From Effrenium voratum (lineage: Eukaryota > Sar > Dinophyceae > Suessiales > Symbiodiniaceae): DNA of 64,000 bases. The number at the start of each line of letters is the position of its first letter. The first letter of the stretch is position 1. Both the position numbers and the translations under genes were made by a program. Positions 18,886 to 29,271 of the stretch are shown one piece after another. Location of the stretch: positions 376,093-440,092 of the forward strand of contig CAUJNA010002724.1 of the NCBI GenBank assembly GCA_963377175.1, written 5' to 3'. The notes below the pieces were generated by a model. That model was not told the DNA's origin. It did no database searches and saw nothing but the letters and a program-made list of their open reading frames with translations.

Positions 18886-18970
18886 CCTGTCTCAGTTGCC
18901 CAAAGGATCTGGAAACAAAAGGCTAACCTTTTGAGGCCATGACTAAAAATGGAACAAAGCGGGAAAACCA
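18886..18970 (+). mobile_element. Family F MITE, right end missing
   Basis: TCTCAGTTGCCCAAAGGATC, TTTTGAGGCCATGAC and GGGAAAACCAGC. It lacks the CTTTGGGCAACT end. Confidence 0.65.
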
Positions 18971-18984
18971 GCTTTTCGGAGACT

Positions 18985-19092
18985 TTTTCGGGGCGCCCAC
19001 CCCTCAAGAAAAAGGTTGAGATGTTTCGACCTACTTGGAGGGGAACATGTCCGTTTTGATACGGGGCTTCTTAAGCCGGGGTCAACATTGCT
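18985..19092 (+). mobile_element. Family G element, degraded
   Basis: The right end AAGCCGGGGTCAACATTGC and internal GGAGGGGAACATGTCCG resemble 8066-8188. The left TIR is not clear. Confidence 0.4.
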
Positions 19093-19195
19093 TTCCAACC
19101 CAAACGGTATGGTAGCAACAAACTTGTTGTGCTTTGCGTCCCCCTACTCAAAATGAACAGAACCAACAACAAAAGACAGAAAGCAAGCTAAAAAA

Positions 19196-19305
19196 CTTGG
19201 TTGCTGTTGCCCCCTGCAAGAAGCTTATTTTTTGTGGCTGTGGTGGAAAACCCATGGATTCTCCAAAAAGTTGAAGTCTAAAGATCCAAGCCAATAGCAG
19301 CCAAG
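19196..19305 (+). mobile_element. Family D element
   Basis: ACTTGGTTGCTGTTGCCCCC to CCAATAGCAGCCAAG, with core AAAGTTGAAGTCTAAAGATC. In minus orientation it begins a few bases after a possible donor at the end of the exon island 19322-19587. Confidence 0.7.
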
Positions 19306-19321
19306 AAAGCACCCGCCAGTG

Positions 19322-19587
19322 AAGATCAGGGAGCCCAGCTGCTCTCCTGCTCCTGCTGCATCGCCTCCTCCCGAGTCTTTGCCAGTGGCGGCACGGGCGG
19401 CAGCCTGCGGTGTTCCGAGCTGGCGAAGGAGCCACGCGACGCCAGCAGATGCCAAGCGAAGATGCGAACATCGGCTCGTTCCCCTTTGCGATGACTGTGC
19501 AGCGCGGTGCCCAGCAGTATGTGCGACACCGGCAGGTAAACATAGATCGACCATCCCGCGCCCCCTGTGGCCGCAATCGAATGACAT
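19322..19587 (-). CDS. Large exon island, frame uncertain
   Basis: About 265 bases of strongly GC-rich sequence, open in several frames. My preferred minus reading, entered at acceptor CTGTGTAG, gives GWSIYVYLPVSHILLGTALH, RADVRIFAWHLLASRGSFAS and KTREEAMQQEQES before TGA at 19326. An alternative minus frame (GVAWLLRQLGTPQAAARAAT, GEQLGSLIFTGG) runs on to a donor-like GGCGG/GTGCTT. The island is almost certainly coding; frame needs transcript data. No family assigned. Confidence 0.55.
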
Positions 19588-19829
19588 CTACACAGAATCA
19601 GACAAGGGCCCAGGGGGCCCCCCCTGAAGCAAGTATTTCAAATCTACACATTAAACTGTGTGTGGGATGGGACGACGCCGTATGCAAAAAACGCAGGAGG
19701 TGAGAGAAACCACCATGAACAACTATCGTTCTTCTTAGAACAAAACACATGGAACACATGAACGTGCTGATACCATCCGCGTAAGACATTCAACACAACA
19801 TGGAGCAACTAAGCAAACAGAGTGAGCGA

Positions 19830-19868
19830 GAGAGAGAGAGGGAGAGACAGAGACACAGACAGAGACAC

Positions 19869-19905
<37 letters not shown>

Positions 19906-19912
19906 TAGAGAG
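19830..19912. repeat. (GA)n microsatellite
   Basis: GAGAGAGAGAGAGAGAGAGA with CA interruptions. It is followed by several CCGGTCAAATCC/CCTAGAAACC short repeats to about 20095. Confidence 0.9.
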
Positions 19913-19914
19913 AT

Positions 19915-20100
19915 TCAAAACCGGCCCTACTCCGGTCAAATCCACCTAGAAACCGGTCAAATTCCACTTAAAACCGGACAAGTTCCCTAATCAAATCCTC
20001 CTAAAAACCGTAGAAACCTGTCAAGCCTCCCCCTAGAAACCTGTCATTCCCCCCTTGTAGGGCCGACAAAATTCCCCTACAAACCAGTCAAGTCAAATTC
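19915..20100. repeat. Short degenerate tandem repeat (AAACCGGTCAAATCC-like)
   Basis: TCCGGTCAAATCCACCTAGA, ACCGGTCAAATTCCACTTA, ACCGGACAAGTTCCC and similar, about 28 bases per unit, six or seven units. Confidence 0.7.
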
Positions 20101-20115
20101 ATTAGAAAGTTGCAC

Positions 20116-20187
20116 CTTCGCTTGGCCCAAGCCCACCGCCAATCTGTAGCTCTCTGCGTCACCCATTTCGGCGCCAAAACACAACAC
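20116..20187 (-). CDS. Putative exon, unknown
   Basis: Minus strand: FGAEMGDAESYRLAVGLGQA then K at a donor AAG/GTGCAA; acceptor CTTGAAG near 20188. A second patch upstream (VNASRCPPRPVRFWLAL then GAG/GTACAA, 20217-20285) has an even better donor, so two small exons separated by a very short spacer are possible. Confidence 0.5.
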
Positions 20188-20659
20188 TTCAAGGCAAGAT
20201 AACAACAGTTTGTACCTCAAAGCCAGCCAAAAGCGGACTGGCCGAGGCGGACAGCGCGAAGCGTTCACAATAAATACATCATTGCACATATATTGCGCAA
20301 TGATGTGTTTATTGCAGATAAATATGTTCATGACAGCTTGTTTCTTGGCAATGCCTATTGAAGTGCACATATCTTGTCAAATGGGCCCCAATCCCTTTGA
20401 AAGCAACCCCGGAAGGACACTAACTCCAAAAACGACACACCTTGACTGATGCCCCAAAACGGCTGGGCCCCCACAAAAACCGGGGGCTACCACAGTCGCT
20501 TCGCTTCAAGCGTTGGCTTGCCCCCCGCGTTGCCATGAAAGCTGACTGAGGGTTCCTGGAAGCCTAGTGGATTTCCATGTCCAGAAGCAATAGACTTCCT
20601 TTAAAAACCGCCCAGGGAAAATGAAACAAACATCTAAGTGAATGGAAGTTAATGGGAAC

Positions 20660-20757
20660 CCCGGATCTATCAATCCCAGCTGCTTAGTAGGGGGGTGTCC
20701 CTTTTGAGTGGGGCCCCCAGCCCTATGAATGGGACGGGGTTAATCCGGGGTGAACTT
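20660..20757 (+). mobile_element. Family G element
   Basis: CCCCGGATCTATCAATCCC at the left; GGGACGGGGTTAATCCGGGGT at the right. The interior GGGGGTGTCCCTTTTGAG matches the copy at 8066. Confidence 0.6.
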
Positions 20758-20759
20758 TC

Positions 20760-22085
20760 GTGGGCAGGAGAGCAACTCGTTTCTAGCGTCAGTTTACATG
20801 CGGACAAAAATGTTCACCAAACATTGGCTCAGCTCTGCCCAGAAATTGGGAACCCACAATGGCGATTTTTCACAACCTCCCTTGCTCAAAAGCCATGGAA
20901 ATAGCCACCTAAGAAATACTGCAAATTCCAGCGAACAATAGTTTCAACCATGGTTTCATTTCGTGGTGCGAACGGAGTTCGCAACCATCCACAGTACAAC
21001 TAAGAACGGTGCCAACATCTGCAAAGACCGGGGAGTCGTGTCAGGTCGATTCAAAGCAAGATATTTCCAATTTCAGCAATTGGGGTTCCAACTTGCCTTC
21101 CGCAATGCGCAACGCAAACAAACAAAAGGTCAACGCAACCATTCTCAAAACTGCGACTTATCAAAAGACTGGGTCCATTAAAGCGACATTCTAAAAAATT
21201 ACCCTCCACATGGCCGGCATCAGGGAACAAACCCTCCAAAACTTTGATGTTGAGAAGCCCTCAAAAGAAGAACCGGAGAAAAAGAGAGAGAGAGAGAGAG
21301 AGAGCTAAAACACAGAAAGGACCATTCTTGGAAGCGAACCCGGGGTGCCAAGTGGTTCCTCCGACAAGACCTCCACAGTGTTCTTGATGTGTGCTCTTTG
21401 GGGTTGATTGTTGCTGTTGTTCCTTTGCGGTGGGAAGGGTACTTGATGTTATCAGCTTCCCTCAAGTTGGTAGCTTGGATTTGTGCTTGGGAGGTGGCTG
21501 GTTTCAACGATTCAGCCTCCACAAGAACCAGGGTTAAAAATCCCCAAACCACCAAAACCAAACCACCAACTAAGGGGTACTTGAATCTTACGAGTCTTTG
21601 GATACTCTCAAGGAACTGTAGGGAACTGACCCGAATCAACGACTTCCGGAAATTCTTGGAAGTGATGTTATCCTGTGACACCACAATGCGGATGCGGCAT
21701 TTCCTTGTTCTTTTTGTTTTTTTTTTTATTCTTTTCTTTTTGGGGGGGGGAGGGCGGGGGAGGGGGGGGGGGCTCAAGGCTTGGTCCAAGCATCACGCAT
21801 CTGGGCTGAGGAATGGCTGACGCAAAACCCGTTTTGGTTCCATGTGAATTTGCACGGGACCTCATCCTTGTTGTCTGTAGCTCATGAAGAAATTTGTTGG
21901 TTGAATCTTCAGGGTCTTTGAGGGTGGCATCGGTTCAACGAATGGGAAATGGTTTAAGCATCAACGGGCCATGAACATTCCGCTCAGATGCCCAGTGCCC
22001 GTGGAAACATTCTTGCTTGGTTGGTAAAATTTAAAGGGGAACCCTTCCTCTAAAAAAGGAAACACCAAAGTCAAATCCCCAATAC
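20760..22085. other. AT-richer stretch, no exon recognised
   Basis: Contains (GA)n at 21282-21305, a family C copy at 21512-21585 and a T-run/G-run pair at 21715-21775. The open frames look non-coding. Confidence 0.35.
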
Positions 22086-22089
22086 AAAC

Positions 22090-22325
22090 GAAAACACCAC
22101 CGCCACTGGGCAACTGGGCTCTTTGAGTAACTCCAGACAAGGGCTGCAAAAAGCGCCGTTTGCCGTGTCTCAGCGCCTGCTGTGAGTGTGGCAGCTGAGG
22201 CACTGCCAGGTGTGCTCCTTGCCGGACTGAGCCATCGCCTTTAAGCCCACTGAAACAGGTCGCCCCCCTACTCCATCGCGCGTGTTCCAGCGCGGTAGTC
22301 ACACACACCAACAAACGCAGACGAA
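22090..22325 (-). CDS. Possible exon, about 75 codons
   Basis: The minus strand is open through LVCVTTALEHARWSRGATCF, SGLKGDGSVRQGAHLAVPQL and RHGKRRFLQPLSGVTQRAQL. Codon bias is weaker than in the better islands and no domain is seen, so it may be a decayed exon. Confidence 0.35.
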
Positions 22326-23194
22326 AGCGCACAGGTCAAAGTTTGAGCTTTTTGGGCCCATTGCCAAAATAAGACATGTCCTTCCTGTCCGAACTTAGGC
22401 CTCATATCCCAGGCCTGAAGTGGGCTCATATCAACGGGTTCGTCGTCTCCCAGTCATGGCTCATCCCAATCAGAGTTTGCATCCCAGGTGTTGCACCTAA
22501 CTGTTTTTGCCTTGAGCTGGGCTGCATTTTCAAGTTGTTCAACGATCTTCTGTCTCACATGTTTTGCAGGGCATGCCAAGAGGGTTGGTTTCCTCAAGGA
22601 AGAAGGAAACCCAGGCGAGAGTCGACGTGCCACGGCAAAAGGACGATTGTGTTTGTTGTTTTCTTGAGTTGATATCGATTAATTGCCTGGTTTTCAGAGG
22701 AAACCACAAGAACAACCACATGTGTTTTGGTGGAGGGGGGTTCCCCTTAAAAAACAACACACCCATATTCTTTGATTGCTTCATGTTGGGCCACCAGCAA
22801 AATCAGCGTCCTATCCAAACCCTACCCCATGTACGCACGAGCTTCCCCCTGGTTCTGTTAGGCTAGGCCAGGATTTGGGCTAGAACTGGGCAATCGTGGC
22901 ATGAGCTGGCAAAGCAACCGCCCTGGCTCCCCTACCTTGCCACTTGGCCCTGAGTGGGAACCACAACAAATCAATCATTTTGGTAGGTTGAGCTCTTTCA
23001 AAACGTTCAAACCCTTGGCATTGTAGCAGCACTCGAAGCTGTGTGCGGGCCCCTGCTAAAAAAGAACAGAACCCAAACACCTAAAAAAAAATGGCCAACA
23101 ACTCCTCACATGGGGACTTAAAACTATCGGCGCATTGAAGGGACCTGCCCAGGGATGCTGTTCGACATTGTCCACCCCAAACTCTCCATGTGCG

Positions 23195-23290
23195 GAGAGT
23201 TGTCCCCTGGGAAACACAGAGAACGTATCTAGTAATGATAGACCCCCTTAAAACCAGCAGGGACAAATACTGGCGAAAGGTTCTTATGAA
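23195..23290 (+). mobile_element. Family A fragment (degenerate)
   Basis: CCCCTGGGAAACACAGAG, TAGTAATGATAGACCCCC and AAAACCAGCAGGGACAAAT follow the family A order, but both TIRs are lost. Confidence 0.4.
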
Positions 23291-23436
23291 ATCAGAAGGG
23301 GATTTTCAGAACCATTCGCCATTAAACCTTCCAGATTAAACAAGCCATTAAACGGAGATCCTTACATTATACACCGTAAATTGTTGATTTTGGTGGATAA
23401 AGCCATGTTTCAACTTGGTAAAATGTATCTTTTACT

Positions 23437-23528
23437 CAGTTGCCCAGGTTAACCTTTTGAGGCCATGACTAAAAATGGAATAAAACGGGAAACCAAAAGG
23501 TCAAAAGGTCGGCTTTGCGCAACTAAGT
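23437..23528 (+). mobile_element. Family F MITE, copy 3
   Basis: CTCAGTTGCCCAGGTTAACC at the left, TTTTGAGGCCATGAC in the middle, GGCTTTGCGCAACTAAG at the right. Shorter than copy 1 because about 20 bases near the left end are missing. Confidence 0.7.
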
Positions 23529-23570
23529 TTAAGGAGCCCTGTTAAACCATGGCAGAGGAAACGGATTGAA

Positions 23571-23672
23571 ATTCCCGCAAACCTGCGCCGGTCACCTCCT
23601 CAGGCGACATGTACAGCGATGCCGCCGCGGGCGGGAAGCGCGGGTCAACCTGAGCCAACGCAGACGTGGCCG
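23571..23672 (-). CDS. Putative exon, unknown protein
   Basis: Minus strand: AATSALAQVDPRFPPAAASL, YMSPEEVTGAGLREFQSV. Strong G/C third-position pattern. On its upstream side (minus) the DNA reads CAACAGCAACCAAG, identical to a family D terminus, whose final AG could act as the splice acceptor. The frame stays open further upstream, so the exon edge is uncertain. Confidence 0.6.
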
Positions 23673-24332
23673 CTTGGTTGCTGTTGACCCCCAAATCAAT
23701 GCGGGGGATCCGGCTCCAGCCCTTTCTACGATGGTCCAAGATCGGTGAGAGGCACCCAGGCATCAGATTCACAGCCATCACGAGGCTCCAAGTCCAGGCT
23801 CGATCTGCTCATCTCTCGCCAGGACCTTATGATTGAACATTTCCTCTTGGTTTCCCTTTGGAACAACTCCGAAAAGGAATACCCCCAAATAAACACAAGC
23901 CCTGACTGAGCAGAACCAGCCGCTATTTGTCCGGTGAGCCCAGGAGGCTTGCCTGGCGCTTCTCTCAACATCCATTGGGTTGGATTGGTTTGGAATTGAA
24001 ATGCTTCTTGAGGTCAAGGCTCCCACCAAGAACTTCCATTGGTTTGGTTTGGATTTGGAATTGAACTGCCCCTTGTGGAGGTCCACATTTACCCAACCGC
24101 TAACAAGGAGGGAAGCCAAGTTCTGCTGGACAGTCCATGGGTTTTCGGTGCTTGCTCGAAGCCTCTCATCCGTACCTTGGCAAGCTGTCCAAGGGACTTT
24201 TTTTTTTGGTGTCTGCTTCGGATACCAGCTGGCTTCGTGACCATAAGTGTCCTTTTTGGTTTGGTCAGACATAGGTGAGTTCCACTGGTTCCAATTGATC
24301 GATGCACCCCAAAAACGGAAATGCTTCAAGAC

Positions 24333-24399
24333 CTGCTGATGGCACCGGCCGGTTTCTACTTGGAGGGTTGTGCCCGCCTTCGCATCCTTCTTCGCAGCC
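24333..24399 (-). CDS. Putative exon, short
   Basis: Minus strand: AAKKDAKAGTTLQVETGRCH then QQ at CAG/GTCTTG, a good donor. Just upstream is a poly-C run. It sits inside a 274-codon open frame (23778-24602) whose remainder looks non-coding. Confidence 0.5.
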
Positions 24400-25880
24400 C
24401 CCCCCCCCCCTTTGCAGCCACAGTGAATCCCAGGACTAAACCTTAGACGTGAAGAAGGGTCACACTTGCAAAGGGGACCTACATCCTTGCTTGTTCTGTG
24501 CGGAATGTGGCTGGATACCCCGCAAAGATCCTTTCGCACATTCCCAAGAACAAGCAAGTCATATCTCAATGAGAAACTAACTCGCCAGAAGGATCTGAAC
24601 ATAAGAGGCCAATCGAATTGGGCCGTGTCATTCTCACCGCTGCTGGTGCGAGTAGTGCTTCATGTTTCTTTTGACTAGAAGCACATCCTGCCAAGTCTCC
24701 AAACCGACCTGGAAATGCAGACTCCGGAATCTTAGACGACAAATGCTAGCAATTCGGAATCTTGGCGCCAGGCGAATGTCTCCCTTCGCTGCTGACATGA
24801 ACTGCGCAGAGACGAGGAAGCGCCAAGGCTAGCTGTTGCTGCACTCAGCGGTATCATCTCAATAGGGGGTTTGGCTATATGAACCATGGTCGAAACTCCT
24901 GATTTGGGCACCCTAAAAAGGCATCTTCAGGATGGTCCTCCAAGTTCCCGTCAAGGGGTCTGTGACCACCTGCCACGCCCCAAGTAAGTTCCTATAGTTG
25001 CCAAGGGCGCTGTGATAGGGGCCCCCCAATCCCGGAGTTAGCGGCTAAGGCCTATTGAGCACTTTTTGGGCCCTGTCAGCCATGGGATAAAGAAGCGCTT
25101 TGACCATCACAGGGCGTGGGATCGACCACCAGCCTGGGGATAAGCTGAGCACGCGAGCAAGAGGCACCCCTACCTTGTGTCCCTCCCATGTCCTTGATTG
25201 GGAGCACCGCCTTTGCATTGCCTAAGGGGTGGGGAGGAACAGGTTTCCATTTTCTTCAAACTTCCAGGTCTTAAAGAGGAAGCCCTGTGATATGTTGGAA
25301 AACCTCAAAACAACTTCGACACCCCATACGCCGAACCGAGCTTCTTCTCTCTGGGTGTGCGAAGTCGAAGTTGAGGACTTGCGCGGGTGTTGTCATTTGG
25401 GGTCAATGGATCGCACCCTGAAGGAGGAGGCGTGAGCGGGTGGGATGGCTTTGAAAGGCAACCAGCTTCATGACTCCCCAAAAAGTGCCTTCGAATGAGT
25501 CCGTTTGTCTGCCTCTGACATGCACCCGGGCTCAAGAAGTTGCAACTTGCAAGTTCGTCCACTCAGGCCAGTGCTTGAGGGAAACCATGTGTATGATGTA
25601 TGTAACACACAGAAGCACCAACAAGAAGGGAGGCTATATTTTAGGCGCGCCACAGCGCAGGCAGAAACCAGTCACGAGCCCCAAAAACACTCATTGTGTC
25701 CGCAGTTGACAAGGAATTTCGATGAGTCTCAATATCCTAATGATTTCTTGGTGAGCTTGCTCCATGCTATCCCCTCTTCTACTGCAGGTGACAGTAGATA
25801 TTGAACAGATATTGACCTTTCCTCATATTTGTCCCTCATTTTTGAGGGAAACTCTGGCTGGTTTTCAGAGGAAAATGGAA
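24400..25880. other. Stretch without a clear gene
   Basis: Two weak coding-like patches: minus SLGASSSLRSSCQQR near 24785-24850 and plus EVEDLRGCCHLGSMDRTLKE near 25365-25432. Neither is supported by splice signals I trust. Confidence 0.3.
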
Positions 25881-25888
25881 AGAACAAC

Positions 25889-26014
25889 CTCCATTTGCTT
25901 AAGTTCCCTGGAAAAAATGAGGAAAACATATATTTCCAGTAGTGGTAGATTCCTTCTAAAAATAACAGGGGAAAATAATAATAATAATAACATATCCTCT
26001 TCAGCAAATGGAAG
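25889..26014 (+). mobile_element. Family A MITE with a 7-bp target-site duplication
   Basis: CTCCATTTGCTTAAG at the left and CTTCAGCAAATGGAAG at the right are inverted repeats. The element is flanked by GAACAAC on both sides (25882-25888 and 26015-26021), a direct repeat expected from transposition. The internal AATAATAATAATAATAA is an expanded microsatellite. Confidence 0.8.
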
Positions 26015-26083
26015 GAACAACAGACACGTCGCATTTTTTTGGGGGGCGGTTCACCCAAAAACGACGAGCCCCCGCCATCAATT

Positions 26084-26167
26084 GCCCTCCTTTCTGGCGC
26101 GGCGCCTGGTGATGGTCTTCACGTCCGCCCGCAGCTTCTCTGCATCGAAGCGCTGGAAGGACAGAGC
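26084..26167 (-). CDS. Putative exon, basic/charged helix
   Basis: Minus strand after acceptor CCCGTAG: ALSFQRFDAEKLRADVKTIT then RRRARKEGN. Highly charged, probably helical, with G/C-ending codons. No family recognised. Confidence 0.65.
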
Positions 26168-26205
26168 CTACGGGGCGCCAAACTTCGGGTTTCTTCATTT
26201 GGGTT

Positions 26206-26326
26206 TGGCTTGGTTGACGTTGGAAGGGGAGCAACAAAAAATCAAGTTTTAGCAGCTAAGTGGTGGGATTGCATCCACTAAACCACAATAAGCAAAAATG
26301 TAAAATGTTTCACAACAATAACCATG
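26206..26326 (+). repeat. Family E element, copy 2
   Basis: GGCTTGGTTGACGTTGGAAG, TTTTAGCAGCTAAGTGG, CCACTAAACCACAATAAGC and AATGTTTCACAACAATAACC. Same organisation as at 17395. Confidence 0.75.
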
Positions 26327-26392
26327 TCAATGTTGGGAGGGTATCCTCATAAGGCAACGGAGTCATTCCCAGGATGCCTTTTGGGGAAGGTG

Positions 26393-26512
26393 TCACGATA
26401 TGGGTCCGTTTCCGGGGCCTTCCGCTGGGAACGGAGTGAGGAGTTCACGCTGCAATTGCTTGACCGTGTCCATGAGATCCCCTGTCATCACTTGCAGCGG
26501 CAGAGAGACCCT
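26393..26512 (-). CDS. Putative (possibly terminal) exon
   Basis: Minus strand: VSLPLQVMTGDLMDTVKQLQ then RELLTPFPAEGPGNGPIS and a TGA; alternatively a TC/GTGACA donor two bases earlier. The acceptor GGGAAG lies just inside a family B element's end. Codons are almost all G/C-ending. The plus strand is open but poorer. Confidence 0.6.
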   Translation of the reverse strand, partial: RVSLPLQVMTGDLMDTVKQLQRELLTPFPAEGPGNGPIS

Positions 26513-26527
26513 TCCCGTTCAAAACAA

Positions 26528-26650
26528 CTAGGTCCCCCAGTAGTGCCATTTCTCACCCCTTTTTTGGGGGAGGGGTTCCCCTGCTAAAATAGACTACAGG
26601 AAAAAAAAAGGTACCCATATTCCAACCTCTCTACTGACTGGAGGACCTAG
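26528..26650 (-). mobile_element. Family B MITE, inverted copy
   Basis: CTAGGTCCCCCAGTAGTGCC at the low end and ACTGGAGGACCTAG at the high end; core CTAAAATAGACTACAGG. It lies about 15 bases from the exon at 26393-26512. Confidence 0.8.
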
Positions 26651-27039
26651 ACAATCAACAACAAAAAATGGTGTCCTTTTTCTGGAAATCCACTGGAGGT
26701 TGGGCGGGTCTTTCAGCTTCCCTCGCTCTCTACTGCATGACTTGCGCACAGTTGTGGCTTAGCCATGGGAAGCAATGTAGTTCTCTGAATCTTAAACGGG
26801 TTTAAGTCTTTTCTACCCCCCATGATTCTCGGGTTTTTACATGGTCTGTTTCAGGACGCACACGTGGCCTCAATCAAGCCTACATGTCCAAAGCAGCCAG
26901 GGCGAAGCGAGCCACGCCAAAAGACTAAGCGCTTAAGGCTAGCTTGGCCCATACCTACACACAAAAAAACATACTTTCTTGTTCTGGTTGACCCTAGGGG
27001 TGGAACCAATTCCAGGGTGTCAGCAGTCTTTCGGTAACC

Positions 27040-27460
27040 AAAACGCAAGCCTGGGTTCAGTCGCATCTCAGACTGACAGGTGCCCTGGAATTTCCGGTTC
27101 AGTTGGTCCCTCGGGTTCATGGCATCTGCTTCAATTAGAGTTCACCAACCCAACCAGAAGGGGCCCTCGAAAGGACTTGAGGGTGATCTTGCTCAAATTG
27201 ACCAGAGTTTTCCACAACCAAGTGCAGAAGGATTGATGAATCCAAAATGGGCATGTTGCCTTTTGCAGCACCAGATGTTGATTCCAAAAGCTGGTTCGGT
27301 GCAAATGAGTGGACATCCTCGGCAAAAAATCAAACGGATCAAGTGAGGGACGTTCATCACGGGGCCGCCCAATTCACAATGGAAATCAAGGCTTCGTGGT
27401 ACGTAACTAACATGGCGACTCCAGCCAAGTCATGCCGCGCCAGCTAAGAGTCACTGCACC
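27040..27460 (+). pseudogene. Coding-like patch, possibly a decayed retroelement or gene
   Basis: Three consecutive plus frames each read plausibly for 60-80 codons (e.g. HQPNQKGPSKGLEGDLAQID, then PFAAPDVDSKSWFGANEWTS in another frame). This is the pattern of an old coding sequence with frameshifts. No family recognised. Confidence 0.3.
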
Positions 27461-27479
27461 TCTTGCCCCAATATAGCGC

Positions 27480-27595
27480 CATTTGGTGGTCGGGATTGGT
27501 TTGGAGGTGTTCCTAGGTGGTTTCCCATGCACCCTCTACAAAAGCCAGGGTCCCACCAATCCAAACCACCAATTTGGGGTTGCCGGGTTGCCTGA
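27480..27595 (+). repeat. Family C element
   Basis: GGTGGTCGGGATTGGTTTGG to CCCACCAATCCAAACCACC, a complete inverted pair of about 115 bases. Confidence 0.6.
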
Positions 27596-27952
27596 ATTTA
27601 TGGAATGGCCATGAGTAACTAAAGTGTTTAATGTATTTCAGTAGGAGGCAAATGGTTCTGTTTGGGACTCTTCTTGGGTCTTTTTGCTGAGGGTACCCAT
27701 GTTTGGTTGGATTGAAAGGAAAACCACGTGGAGAGCCGCTTAAAAAAATGAGCCACCAGTAGCTATCATTGACCTGGTTTGGTGATTGAAGTTACTTTGG
27801 GATGCATCCTTTGCGTTTCAAGGAGACCCTGGAATCAATTGGCACGAAGTGAGCAGGTGATGGAATGGAAGGGGGTCCGACGGGGCGTGTTTGTGCGTGT
27901 CTTTGAAGGTAAAAAAAGAGGAAACCAAAGGGAGCCGCACATTGAGGGTCAT

Positions 27953-28030
27953 TCAGCCCAGGCCCAACCAAACACTTCTCGGGCCATTTGGGTGAGTTCC
28001 TCTTGGGTGAAGCTCCGGGGAGAGTTTTGA
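27953..28030 (-). CDS. Terminal exon, unknown protein
   Basis: Minus strand: GPQNSPRSFTQEELTQMARE then VFGWAWAE and a TGA stop at 27955-27953. Codons and the amphipathic helix make it convincing; no family recognised. Confidence 0.6.
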   Translation of the reverse strand, partial: SKLSPELHPRGTHPNGPRSVWLGLG

Positions 28031-28143
28031 GGTCCCAGATGCTACTTCTGTAAAGATTCAAGATAAAACTCATGGCCATTGAAAAGGGGGTTGTGGGAAA
28101 AACATGCCGAGCACTTTAAAGTTCTTTGCGAGCTGGATGACGC

Positions 28144-28163
28144 ATATATATATATATATATAT
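28144..28163. repeat. (AT)n microsatellite
   Basis: About 20 bases of alternating A and T. Confidence 0.9.
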
Positions 28164-29271
28164 GTACTGTTTCAAATATACGTTGTATTCTTGGGTTGCT
28201 AGAGGGCAGGGTTTGTGCAGGTGTCCAAGTTGTTTTCTCTTTTGAGTGGGGCCAAGACACAGCGAGTTCCAAGTTCTTTGCTGGGCTGCCCTCAGATCCC
28301 CTGCTAAAAGTTTAACTTTTTGTGACCTCCGTGCCCGGTTAGCTCGCCAGCCTGTCTATTGACAAGCGAAAAAGAAGCCGGTTTGGCCTCTGAATTGAGT
28401 GCATCTCTGCCCAAGTGCTATTCACGTTGCAGGTCGAGAATTCAGAACATTATAGGACCCACGCGACTTGCGGCACATCCCCACATGAGCAATCCGCCAC
28501 CTGTTGGCATTGTCAAGCAAACCTTTAGCTGTGTATATGCCATCTTATGGCCGGATGTCAAATTTTCGGCGGGGTAATTTTAATGGCCTGGACAAGCTGG
28601 CAGCATTTCCGAATGTGTTGAAATAGTCGCACAGCAAAGTTTTAACCTCAGCATATTTTGGGATCCAGGCTGCACGGAGAAGGCCCATTGCCTGAAGGTT
28701 AACCTCATATTTTTGTTGCTAGATTCTTTCGGCCTCCTTGAGACCATGGGAAAACTTCTGATCCGGTAATGCCACTTAGCGTTCGCATGGCATGCTGGAA
28801 AGCTTTGATTTAATCTCCTAGGGAACGTTGGTGTAAGACAGGGGTGAAGTGAACTCCCTCCGTAAGTCCCTTTTACCCATTACCACGGTGACGGGCGATG
28901 TAAAGGAAAGGCCATGGTTTCGGAAAAGGAGATATACAGTTCTGCCCAGCTTACAAAACCTTCAGCACAGTTTGGTCGCCAGCGGATTTGCTGGGCCCAT
29001 TGAAGGGCAGCTTGATTGAAAGTGACGCCCCAGACTGAACGGGTTGGCCAGTTTGGGTGTCGGTAAGCATGGAATCGCTCCCCAATTGGCTGGAGCCGTG
29101 GTTGGGTGCTCTTCCTCCTCTGGCATTGGTGCATCAGGACCTTGTTTTTACTTGCGTTTAGAAAGGTCACAGCCATTAAAGCAATTCCCATGTAGATCTT
29201 TCGCCAAATTTGCGGTCTCCACTCACATTCTTCAGCAAATCTTTTCCGAATGAGTGTTCCGTGCGGGGTTT

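Noticed and set aside
23778..24602. 274-codon minus-strand open frame
   Set aside because: Most of it has non-coding codon use and contains interspersed-type phrases; only 24333-24399 looks like an exon.
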